DNA from: Solirubrobacteraceae bacterium
GTDB lineage: Bacteria; Actinomycetota; Thermoleophilia; Solirubrobacterales; Solirubrobacteraceae
Assembly (NCBI GenBank): GCA_019683665.1
Contig: JADGIB010000012.1
Location: forward strand, 1 to 25,477
Direction: 5' to 3'
DNA length: 25,477 nt
Shown: positions 1 to 5,685 of the stretch, in pieces
How the letters are laid out: the number at the start of each line of letters is the position of its first letter
How positions within the stretch are numbered: position 1 is the stretch's first letter
Notes under the pieces: generated by a model
The model's database searches: none
What the model saw: the letters and a program-made list of their open reading frames with translations, nothing else
What the model was told of the DNA's origin: nothing
Made by a program: the position numbers and the translations under genes

Positions 1-4
1 GCTA

Positions 5-41
5 GCCGCGGCCCACGCGCGCCCGCCGCGCCGGCCGCGGC
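5..41. terminator. GC-rich inverted repeat at the window edge
   Basis: Nine-base arms at 5-13 and 33-41 are exact reverse complements around a 19-nt spacer, just upstream of the promoter-like hexamer of the first gene. It could end a transcript entering from the left or be a chance structure in very GC-rich DNA. There is no U-tract. I see no gene in bases 1-62. Confidence 0.25.
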
Positions 42-47
42 CTCGGG

Positions 48-53
48 TAGCGT
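48..53 (+). promoter_or_regulatory. -10-like hexamer TAGCGT for the ATL gene
   Basis: A TANNNT hexamer ends 9 nt before the ATG at 63 and no Shine-Dalgarno intervenes. This is the arrangement expected of a leaderless or near-leaderless actinobacterial transcript. No convincing -35 box is visible. Confidence 0.5.
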
Positions 54-62
54 CGTCGTCCC

Positions 63-332
63 ATGCCCGACCGCGCCGAGCAGGTCCTCGCCCGCGTGCG
101 CGAGATCCCCGCCGGGTTCGTGCGCGCGTACTCGGACCTGTGCCCGGGCGCGCCGCGCTTCGCCGGGCGGGTGCTCGCCGGCGCCGACGACCCCGACGTG
201 CCGTGGTGGCGGGTCGTGCGCGCCGACGGCTCGCTGGCCAAGGGCGAGCGCCAGCGGGCGCGGCTGGAGGCCGAGGGCGTGCCGTTCCGGAGCGGGCGGG
301 TCGACATGCGCGTCGCCCGGCTCGGCGGCTAG
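63..332 (+). CDS. MGMT-family alkyltransferase-like (ATL) protein
   Basis: This 89-residue protein is the DNA-binding half of the O6-alkylguanine-DNA alkyltransferase family. It keeps the N-terminal IPAGFVRAYSDL segment (residues 15-26, with Tyr23) and the arginine-finger region PRFAGRVLA (31-39, Arg36). The active-site PCHRV of true methyltransferases is replaced by PWWRVV (47-52), so the acceptor cysteine is missing. Family knowledge: such ATL proteins flip and bind alkylated guanines without repairing them and recruit nucleotide excision repair. The start is the ATG at 63, which fits the family N-terminus and lies 9 nt after a -10-like hexamer. YjbQ follows 10 nt downstream but has its own promoter-like hexamer. 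Function as a lesion sensor is inferred from the family. Confidence 0.85.
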   Translation: MPDRAEQVLARVREIPAGFVRAYSDLCPGAPRFAGRVLAGADDPDVPWWRVVRADGSLAKGERQRARLEAEGVPFRSGRVDMRVARLGG

Positions 333-335
333 CCT
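330..335 (+). promoter_or_regulatory. -10-like hexamer TAGCCT overlapping the ATL stop codon
   Basis: The TAG stop of the ATL gene (330-332) forms the first half of a TANNNT hexamer that ends 7 nt before the YjbQ ATG at 343. There is no Shine-Dalgarno, so YjbQ may be transcribed separately as a leaderless mRNA. Confidence 0.45.
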
Positions 336-342
336 CCCGGCC

Positions 343-765
343 ATGTGGCACCAGGCCTTCGTCGAGCTGCGGCCGCGCCCGCGCGGCTTCCACCTCGTCA
401 CCGACGAGATCCTGGGCCAGGTGCCGCAGCTGCGCGAGCTGCGGGTCGGCCTGGCCCACCTGTTCCTGCGCCACACGTCGGCGTCGCTGACGCTGAACGA
501 GAACGCCAGCCCCGACGTGCGCCGCGACTTCCGCTCCTGGTTCGACCGGGCCGTCCCGGAGGACGCGCCGTACTGGACGCACACGCTCGAGGGGCCCGAC
601 GACATGCCGTCGCACATCAAGTCGTCGCTGACCGGCAGCGACCTCCTGCTCCCCGTCCGCGACGGGCGCCTGGCCGTCGGCACCTGGCAGGGGGTCTACC
701 TGTGCGAGCACCGCGACCACGGCGGGCCGCGCTCGCTCGTCGTGACGCTGTGGGGGGCGTCGTGA
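343..765 (+). CDS. yjbQ: YjbQ / UPF0047 family protein (secondary thiamine-phosphate synthase type)
   Basis: The 140-residue protein has the full-length signature of the YjbQ (UPF0047) fold: an N-terminal FVELRPRPRGFHLVTDEI segment, the LAHLFLRHTSASLTLNENA core with its conserved histidine, DDMPSHIKSSLTG near residue 90, and a C-terminal GTWQGVYLCEHRDHG. Family members are small trimeric proteins. Some show weak thiamine-phosphate synthase activity in vivo, but the physiological role is unsettled. The ATG at 343 gives the usual family N-terminus. The stop TGA (763-765) overlaps the GTG start of the methyltransferase as GTGA, which implies translational coupling. A thiamine kinase gene (thiM) lies far away in this window, and no direct link is shown. 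Confidence 0.88.
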   Translation: MWHQAFVELRPRPRGFHLVTDEILGQVPQLRELRVGLAHLFLRHTSASLTLNENASPDVRRDFRSWFDRAVPEDAPYWTHTLEGPDDMPSHIKSSLTGSDLLLPVRDGRLAVGTWQGVYLCEHRDHGGPRSLVVTLWGAS

Positions 766-1412
766 CGAAGGCGGTCTCGCCCTACGGCGCGCTCGTCGAG
801 GCGCACGGGCTGTCGGAGGCCCACCGCCACGTCCTCGACCTCGTCCCGCGCGGGGCGCGCGTCCTCGACGTCGGCTGCGCCGAGGGCTACCTCGACGTCG
901 AGCTGGCGAAGCTCGGCTGCGAGGTCGTCGGCGTCGAGCCCGACGCGCGCGCGGCTGCCGTCGCCCGCGAGCGCGGGATCTCGGTCCTCGAGTTCGACGT
1001 CGAGGAGGTCGGCCTCGACGCGTCGGCCTTCGACGTCGTCCTCTTCGTCGACGTCCTCGAGCACCTGCGCGAGCCCGAGCCGGTGCTGCGCCAGGCGCTC
1101 GCCGCCGGCCGCGCGATCGTGTCGATCCCGAACATCGCCCACTGGACCGGGCGGCGCGAGCTGCTGCGCGGCCGCTTCCCGCGCGCCGACCACGGCCTCT
1201 TCGACCGCACCCACCTGCGCTGGTTCACCCGCGCCGGCGCGCACGCGCTCGCCCGCGACGCCGGCTTCCGGGTCCTCGAGGAGCGCTTCGCCGGCGCGCC
1301 ACTGCCGCTGGAGGGCCGCCTGCCGGCGCTGCGTCGCCTGCGCCCCGCCGCGGTCCGCGCCCGGCCGGAGCTGTTCGCCCTGCAGGTCGTGCTCAGCCTC
1401 GAGCCCGCCTGA
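762..1412 (+). CDS. MetW-like class I SAM-dependent methyltransferase
   Basis: The GTG start at 762 overlaps the YjbQ stop (GTGA), giving a 216-residue protein. It shows SAM motif I (VLDVGCAEGYL, about residues 34-44), the acidic end of strand 2 (GVEPDA, Glu59), the post-I/motif II region FDVVLFVDVLEHL (about 90-102) and a C-terminal block typical of MetW-like and O-antigen-linked methyltransferases (VSIPNIAHWTGRRELLRGRF, then DRTHLRWFTR). The substrate cannot be read from the sequence. MetX, the usual partner of MetW in methionine synthesis, is not in the window. The 3' end converges on and overlaps the S51 peptidase gene by 20 nt (1393-1412). Recognition of the fold is firm; the specific function is unknown. 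Confidence 0.82.
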   Translation: MTKAVSPYGALVEAHGLSEAHRHVLDLVPRGARVLDVGCAEGYLDVELAKLGCEVVGVEPDARAAAVARERGISVLEFDVEEVGLDASAFDVVLFVDVLEHLREPEPVLRQALAAGRAIVSIPNIAHWTGRRELLRGRFPRADHGLFDRTHLRWFTRAGAHALARDAGFRVLEERFAGAPLPLEGRLPALRRLRPAAVRARPELFALQVVLSLEPA

Positions 1413-2175
1413 GGGCCCGGAACTCGGCGATGTCGTGCGGGACCGGCCGCAGGCGCCGGTCGGTCGCGCGCGGCAGCTCGACGACGTCGAGCTCGGTCTC
1501 GGTCCCGTCGGCCTCGATCCGCGCGGCGCCCGCCCCCGGCCGCGACGAGACCGCGCGCACGAGCGTCTCGTCCTCGAACAGGAGCCCGACGCCGTCGTCG
1601 GCCGCCCAGCCGGGCGGCAGCTCGCCGCGGCGGACCGCCTCGCGGTAGACGGGCAGGCGGTCGGGCTCGCCGTCGCGGTGCACCGACAGCGACCCCTCGA
1701 GGAGGCCGAGGCCGCGGACCGGCGCCGGCGCGCCGCCGGACTTCGTGACGCCGCCGGCGAACCAGCACATCGCCCCGGCGCTCAGCCCGGCCAGGACCGT
1801 CCCGCGCTCGTAGGCGGTGCGCAGGATCCGGTCGAGACCGTGCTCGCGCCAGATCGCGAGCATGTTGCGCATCGAGCCGCCGCCGACGTAGACGAGGTCC
1901 TGGGCGAGGACGAGCTCCTCGAGGTCGAGGTCCTGTCCGTGCAGGCGGAAGAGCGACAGGACCGTCGTCGTCCCGGCGGTGCCGTCGTAGCAGGCGTGGA
2001 AGCGCTGGACCTGCTCCTGCGGGTCGCCGCTCGCCGTCGGCAGGAACAGCAGCCGCGGCTCGCGGCGCTCGAGCAGCGTCAGCAGGAAGTGGTCGAGGGC
2101 GGGGTTGCCGGGCTCCATCGTGAACCCGCCCCCGCCCATCGCGAAGATGCGGCGCGGGCGCCGCTCAGGCGGCAA
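1393..2175 (-). CDS. Peptidase S51-family protein (peptidase E / cyanophycinase-like), paralogue A
   Basis: This 260-residue protein has the S51 nucleophile elbow GLSAGAMCWF with Ser132, preceded by DLVYVGGGSMRNMLAIW (about 93-109). A candidate catalytic His166 lies in SLSVHRDGEPDR. The N-terminal strand IFAMGGGGFTMEPGNP is typical of peptidase E-like members, which in known cases hydrolyse Asp-Xaa dipeptides. Cyanophycinases are longer relatives. The only start that keeps the first beta strand is a TTG at 2175, which overlaps the upstream paralogue by 11 nt, so translation is probably coupled. The next gene downstream is convergent and overlapping. It is clearly homologous to the following entry. 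Whether the two are partners or subfunctionalised duplicates is unknown. Confidence 0.85.
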   Translation of the reverse strand: MPPERRPRRIFAMGGGGFTMEPGNPALDHFLLTLLERREPRLLFLPTASGDPQEQVQRFHACYDGTAGTTTVLSLFRLHGQDLDLEELVLAQDLVYVGGGSMRNMLAIWREHGLDRILRTAYERGTVLAGLSAGAMCWFAGGVTKSGGAPAPVRGLGLLEGSLSVHRDGEPDRLPVYREAVRRGELPPGWAADDGVGLLFEDETLVRAVSSRPGAGAARIEADGTETELDVVELPRATDRRLRPVPHDIAEFRALRRARG

Positions 2176-2908
2176 CGGCCGTCGAGGACGGCTCGGCGGC
2201 TCCGAGGTAGTGCGTCTCGAGCTCGGTCTCGACGACCCGGCCGCGCTGCCACGCGACGCGGTAGGCGCGCGCCTGCGGCCGGGAGCTGACGACCCGCTCG
2301 AGGTCGCGCCCGACGAAGTGCAGCGCGGCGCCGTCCGCCGCCGCGTAGCCGTCGAGCATCCCCTCGGACATGAGCCGATGGTACGACGTGCGGCGCTGCG
2401 GGTCGGAGTCGTAGTGGACGGCGTTCGAGTAGGGCAGGAACCCGAGCCCGGCGACGCGGCGCGGCGGGCCGTTGAACTTGCTGACGATGTCGGCGAACCA
2501 GCACAGCGATCCGGCGCTCAGCCCGCAGAGGACGATCCCGAGCTCCCAGGCCTCGGCCAGCACCTCGTCGACGCCGTGCGCGCGCCAGGTGCCGAGCAGG
2601 CTGCTGACGCTGCCGCCGCCGACGTAGATCAGGTCCTGCTCGAGCAGCCGCTCCTGGAACGGGCGCGGCTCCCCGCGCTCCTCGCGGAAGAGCGAGACGT
2701 GCGTGGCGAGCGCGCGCCCGCTGAACGCGCGGTAGAAGCGCGTGATGTAGTGGTCGGCGTCGCCGCTGGCGGTCGGCAGGAAGCACACCCGCGGCCGCTC
2801 GACGCCGGTGAGCGAGAGGACGTAGTCGTCGAGCAGCGGGTTGCCGGCCTCCATCGAGAAGCCGCCGCCGCCGAACGCGACGATCTGCGGAGGGCGCTGG
2901 CTGGACAT
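2165..2908 (-). CDS. Peptidase S51-family protein (peptidase E-like), paralogue B
   Basis: The 247-residue protein starts at ATG 2908. It carries the same core as its neighbour: IVAFGGGGFSMEAGNPLLDDY at the N-terminus, FLPTASGDADHY (about 43-54), DLIYVGGGSVSSLLGTW (92-108), nucleophile elbow GLSAGSLCWF with Ser131, and His165 in NAVHYDSDPQRR. Known S51 enzymes are cytoplasmic serine peptidases acting on Asp-Xaa dipeptides or on cyanophycin. The precise substrate is not predictable here. It is the promoter-proximal member of a tandem pair and overlaps paralogue A by 11 nt. NucS lies 94 nt upstream on the same strand, separated by a hairpin, so the pair probably has its own promoter. A weak CACCCT hexamer lies 6 nt before the ATG. 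Confidence 0.87.
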   Translation of the reverse strand: MSSQRPPQIVAFGGGGFSMEAGNPLLDDYVLSLTGVERPRVCFLPTASGDADHYITRFYRAFSGRALATHVSLFREERGEPRPFQERLLEQDLIYVGGGSVSSLLGTWRAHGVDEVLAEAWELGIVLCGLSAGSLCWFADIVSKFNGPPRRVAGLGFLPYSNAVHYDSDPQRRTSYHRLMSEGMLDGYAAADGAALHFVGRDLERVVSSRPQARAYRVAWQRGRVVETELETHYLGAAEPSSTAVAA

Positions 2909-2967
2909 GCGCGCAGGGTGCCAGCGGCGTGGCGGCCCGCGCCAGCGCCCGACGGTCCAGACCGATT

Positions 2968-2992
2968 CGCCGCCCGGGCCAGCCCGGCGGCG
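2968..2992 (-). terminator. Stem-loop downstream of nucS
   Basis: Arms at 2968-2979 and 2982-2992 pair over 11 bp with a single-base bulge and a very short loop, between the nucS stop and the start of the S51 pair. There is no U-tract, as is common for GC-rich actinobacterial terminators. It could attenuate or end the nucS transcript. Confidence 0.45.
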
Positions 2993-3002
2993 CCACGGCC
3001 GC

Positions 3003-3668
3003 TCAGGCGAAGAGCGTCAGCTCCGGCTCGCGCTCGCCGCGCAGGACGGCGAGGTCGACCTCGACGCAGGCGATGCCGCGCGACTCGGCCAGCGTGCGCG
3101 CCTGCGGCTTGATCGTCTGCGCGGCGAGGACGCCGCGACAGGCGCCCATCGCCGGGTCCTGCCGGATGCGCTCGAGGTAGCGGGTGAGCTGCTCGACGGC
3201 CTCGATCGTCGCGACGCGCTTGACCTCGACGGCGATCCACTCGTCGTCGGCGTCGCGGCACATGAGGTCGACGGGGCCGATGTCGGTCGGCCACTCGCGG
3301 CGCACGAGCCGCAGCCCCTCCCCGCACCAGTGCGGCTGCTCGGCCAGCAGCTCCTGGAGGTCGCGCTCGACGCCGTCCTTCTCGAGCGCGGCCGCCTCGC
3401 CCATGTCGTGGGTGACGTCGGAGACGATCTCGCTGATCTCGATGTCGAGGCGGTCGTCGCCCTTGAGCTTGCGCACGACCATCCGCCCCTCGGACTCCTC
3501 GATGACCGTCGGCGGCGTCATCCAGTTCTGCGGCTTGTAGCCGCCGGTGTCGGCGTGGACCATGACCGAGCCGTCGGACTTGATCATGATGAGGCGCAGC
3601 GCGTTCGGCAGGACGGCGTTGAGCCGGCCCGTGTAGCGCACCTCGCAACGGGCGACGATCAGGCGCAT
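3003..3668 (-). CDS. nucS: Endonuclease NucS / EndoMS, mismatch-specific
   Basis: The 221-residue protein matches NucS/EndoMS end to end. The N-terminal beta-rich DNA-binding/dimerisation domain has MRLIVARCEVRYTGRL, KSDGSVMVHADTGGYKPQNWM and RKLKGDD. It is followed by a RecB-like PD-(D/E)XK nuclease core with Asp134 (GPVDLMCRD) and Glu148-Val-Lys150 (IAVEVKR), then the TRYLERIR helix (162-169). In actinobacteria that lack MutS/MutL this enzyme provides non-canonical mismatch repair by double-strand cleavage at mismatches. The C-terminus ends ELTLFA, resembling the short tail used by characterised NucS proteins to bind the replication clamp. A TACGGT hexamer 8 nt upstream of the ATG suggests a leaderless mRNA. 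The J-domain/TPR gene lies upstream on the same strand. Confidence 0.93.
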   Translation of the reverse strand: MRLIVARCEVRYTGRLNAVLPNALRLIMIKSDGSVMVHADTGGYKPQNWMTPPTVIEESEGRMVVRKLKGDDRLDIEISEIVSDVTHDMGEAAALEKDGVERDLQELLAEQPHWCGEGLRLVRREWPTDIGPVDLMCRDADDEWIAVEVKRVATIEAVEQLTRYLERIRQDPAMGACRGVLAAQTIKPQARTLAESRGIACVEVDLAVLRGEREPELTLFA

Positions 3669-3676
3669 CGTTCGGG

Positions 3677-3682
3677 ACCGTA
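3677..3682 (-). promoter_or_regulatory. -10-like TACGGT for nucS
   Basis: On the minus strand TACGGT ends 8 nt before the nucS ATG, with no Shine-Dalgarno between. The same hexamer precedes rpiA, pfkA, thiM and the imine-reductase-like gene at nearly the same distance. Confidence 0.5.
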
Positions 3683-3711
3683 CCGGTCGCGGCGGATGGC
3701 CGCCGGCGCCG

Positions 3712-4956
3712 TCAGGCCGCGTGCAGCTCGCGCGGCAGCGCGTTGCGCATCCGCTCGGCGAGGTCGGCGACCTCGGGGTCCGGGCCGAGCTCGAGCGCGC
3801 GGTCGCAGGCCCGCAGGCACTCGCTGACGCGGTCGGTGCGGGCCAGCGCGTGGGCGTAGCGGCTCCACGCGGCCGGGTCGTCGGGCGCGAGGATCGTCGC
3901 CTGCTCGCAGGCCGACACCTCGCCGCCGACGTCGCCGGCGAGCTGGAGGGCGAGCGCGAGGTCGAGCAGGCCCTCGACCGTCGGCTCCAGGCGGCGGGCG
4001 CGCTCGAGCGCGTCGATCGCGGCCCGGCGGTCGCCGAGGCGCAGGCGCAGGCGGCCCAGCCGCTGCCAGGCGTCGCCGTCGCCCGGCGCGCGCTCGGCGG
4101 CGCGCTCGGCCGCCTCGGCGGCGAGGTCGATCGCGCCCATGTCCTCGTAGATGCGCGCGGCGAAGCGGTGCGGCGTCGGGCGGTCGCCCTCGACGCGGGC
4201 CCAGTCGCGCATCGCCCGCCCGGCGGCGGCGAGGTCCCCGCCCTGCCAGAACGCGAGCGTCATCAGGCGCAGGACCGCGGCGTTCGTCGGCTCGGCGTCG
4301 CGCGCGTAGATGAGGCGCTGGGCGGCGAGCTTGTAGTCGCCCTCGGCCATCGCGTGCTGGGCGGCGGTCATGAAGCGCTGGACGCGCTCGGCCCCCGGGT
4401 CGGGCTTGGAGAAGTCGACGAACTGGAGCGAGCCGGCGGGGACGGTCCGCACGCCGGGCGCGAAGCGCACGCGGGCCCACTGCTGGACGTTGTCGCCGTC
4501 GCCGGTGAAGTAGATGCCGCTGACCGTCCCGACGCCCCACTCGGGGTAGGAGACGCAGCGCGCGTAGCGGTGGACGACCGAGTGGTCGGGGGTGCGGTCG
4601 CCGAACGGGTCGTGCTTCGCGCGCTCCTCGGCCGCGGCGCGCTCGGCCTGCTCGCGCTCGTAGGCGCGACGGCCCTCCTCGGCACGGGCGGCGCGGGCCG
4701 CGGCCGCGTTCACCTTCACCGCGTTGCGCGACACCTTCCCGCCGCGCGACGTCTCGGCCAGCCGCTCGAGCTGGTCGGCGGCGAGGTTGATCGCCTTCAG
4801 GTGGCGCTCGTGCTCGAACTGCTTGCCGGGCGGCGCCAGGTCCGGGTGCCAGATCTTCGCGAGCCGGCGGCGCGCGAGCTGCACCTCGCGCTTGCCGAAG
4901 GGCGGCTCGAGCTCCAGCAGCATGATCGCCTGCTCGATGTCGAAGACCGCACTCAC
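3712..4956 (-). CDS. J-domain / Tudor-like barrel / TPR protein
   Basis: The 414-residue cytoplasmic protein opens with a J-domain (about residues 7-65). This contains the canonical HPD tripeptide at 37-39 (KIWHPDLAPPGKQ) and the following helix ERHLKAINLAADQL, and suggests stimulation of a DnaK-type chaperone. A charged Ala/Arg/Glu-rich helical linker (about 75-115) leads to a small beta domain, 131-182 (YPEWGVGTVSGIYF, WARVRFAPGVRTV, LQFVDF). It resembles the Tudor-like barrels found in UvrD C-termini and DUF3553-type proteins. Five or more TPR-like helix pairs fill 198-410. There is no Gly/Phe region or zinc finger, so it is not a standard DnaJ. Start is GTG 4956, 7 nt after a TACCCT hexamer. 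It is divergent from rpiA; nucS follows 43 nt downstream on the same strand. Partner and client are unknown. Confidence 0.8.
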   Translation of the reverse strand: MSAVFDIEQAIMLLELEPPFGKREVQLARRRLAKIWHPDLAPPGKQFEHERHLKAINLAADQLERLAETSRGGKVSRNAVKVNAAAARAARAEEGRRAYEREQAERAAAEERAKHDPFGDRTPDHSVVHRYARCVSYPEWGVGTVSGIYFTGDGDNVQQWARVRFAPGVRTVPAGSLQFVDFSKPDPGAERVQRFMTAAQHAMAEGDYKLAAQRLIYARDAEPTNAAVLRLMTLAFWQGGDLAAAGRAMRDWARVEGDRPTPHRFAARIYEDMGAIDLAAEAAERAAERAPGDGDAWQRLGRLRLRLGDRRAAIDALERARRLEPTVEGLLDLALALQLAGDVGGEVSACEQATILAPDDPAAWSRYAHALARTDRVSECLRACDRALELGPDPEVADLAERMRNALPRELHAA

Positions 4957-4963
4957 CCCTTGG

Positions 4964-4969
4964 AGGGTA
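4964..4969 (-). promoter_or_regulatory. -10-like TACCCT for the J-domain/TPR gene
   Basis: On the minus strand TACCCT ends 7 nt before the GTG at 4956. It sits back to back with the rpiA hexamer (4989-4994) in a 44-nt divergent intergenic region. Both transcripts would be leaderless. Confidence 0.5.
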
Positions 4970-4988
4970 CCGCCGGGGCCGCACGCGG

Positions 4989-4994
4989 TACGGT
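4989..4994 (+). promoter_or_regulatory. -10-like TACGGT for rpiA
   Basis: TACGGT ends 6 nt before the rpiA ATG at 5001, leaving no room for a Shine-Dalgarno leader. No clear -35 element is seen. Confidence 0.5.
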
Positions 4995-5000
4995 CGCGCC

Positions 5001-5672
5001 ATGCACCCGATCGACCCCGTCAAGAAGGCCGCCGCCGACGCCGCCGCCCTCCTGGTCGAGGACGGCATGCGGGTCGGTCTGGGCACCGGATCGACCGTCG
5101 CCTACCTGCTGCCGGCGCTCGCCGCGCGCGGGCTGCGCGGGCTGCGCTGCGTGGCGACGTCGGTCGAGACCGAGCGGCGCGCCGCCGAGCTCGGGCTGCC
5201 GGTCGAGCCGTTCGACGCGCTCGACGAGCTCGACATCGCGATCGACGGGGCCGACCAGGTCGCGCCCGACGGCTGGATCGTGAAGGGCGGCGGCGGGGCG
5301 CACACGCGCGAGAAGGCGGTCGCCGCCGCCGCGCGGCGGTTCGTCGTCATCGTCGGCGCGAACAAGCTCGTCGAGCGCCTCCACCCGCCGGTCCCGCTCG
5401 AGCTGCTCGCGTTCGGCCTGCCGGCGACGCTGCGGCGGCTCGCGCAGCTGGGCCCGGTCGAGGTCCGGGCCGGGTGGCCGCCGAGCCCCGACGACGGCGT
5501 CATCGCCGACTACCGCGGCGAGGTCGGCGACCCCGAGGAGCTCGCCGCCCGGCTGGCGGCGGCGGTCGGCGTCGTCGACCACGGGCTGTTCCCGCCGGCG
5601 CTCACCCACGACGTCCTCATCGCCCACGACGCGGGCGACGTCGAGCACCGCCGGATGCCCGCGGCGAGCTAG
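5001..5672 (+). CDS. rpiA: Ribose-5-phosphate isomerase A
   Basis: The 223-residue protein interconverts ribose 5-phosphate and ribulose 5-phosphate in the non-oxidative pentose phosphate pathway. RpiA hallmarks are in order: VGLGTGSTVAYLL (phosphate loop, 25-37), TSVETERRAAELGLP, IDGADQV (81-87, catalytic Asp pair) and KGGGGAHTREK (95-105, catalytic Lys and Glu). The NKLVERL segment and a C-terminal GLFPPALTHDVLIAHDAGDVEHR follow, the latter in the place of the usual VIVG..GV end. Length matches the family. The ATG at 5001 is 6 nt after a TACGGT hexamer. ettA follows on the same strand after 13 nt but with its own -10-like hexamer built on the rpiA stop codon. Confidence 0.93.
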   Translation: MHPIDPVKKAAADAAALLVEDGMRVGLGTGSTVAYLLPALAARGLRGLRCVATSVETERRAAELGLPVEPFDALDELDIAIDGADQVAPDGWIVKGGGGAHTREKAVAAAARRFVVIVGANKLVERLHPPVPLELLAFGLPATLRRLAQLGPVEVRAGWPPSPDDGVIADYRGEVGDPEELAARLAAAVGVVDHGLFPPALTHDVLIAHDAGDVEHRRMPAAS

Positions 5673-5675
5673 CCT
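5670..5675 (+). promoter_or_regulatory. -10-like TAGCCT overlapping the rpiA stop codon
   Basis: The rpiA TAG stop (5670-5672) begins a TANNNT hexamer that ends 10 nt before the ettA ATG at 5686. The same TAGCCT with an embedded stop occurs between the ATL and YjbQ genes. Confidence 0.42.
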
Positions 5676-5685
5676 CCGGGGCTGC

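Noticed and set aside
345..761. Long open frame upstream of the methyltransferase in the same reading frame
   Set aside because: It shadows YjbQ in another frame, with a low-complexity Arg/Ala-rich translation. The methyltransferase starts at GTG 762 by motif position and GTGA overlap.
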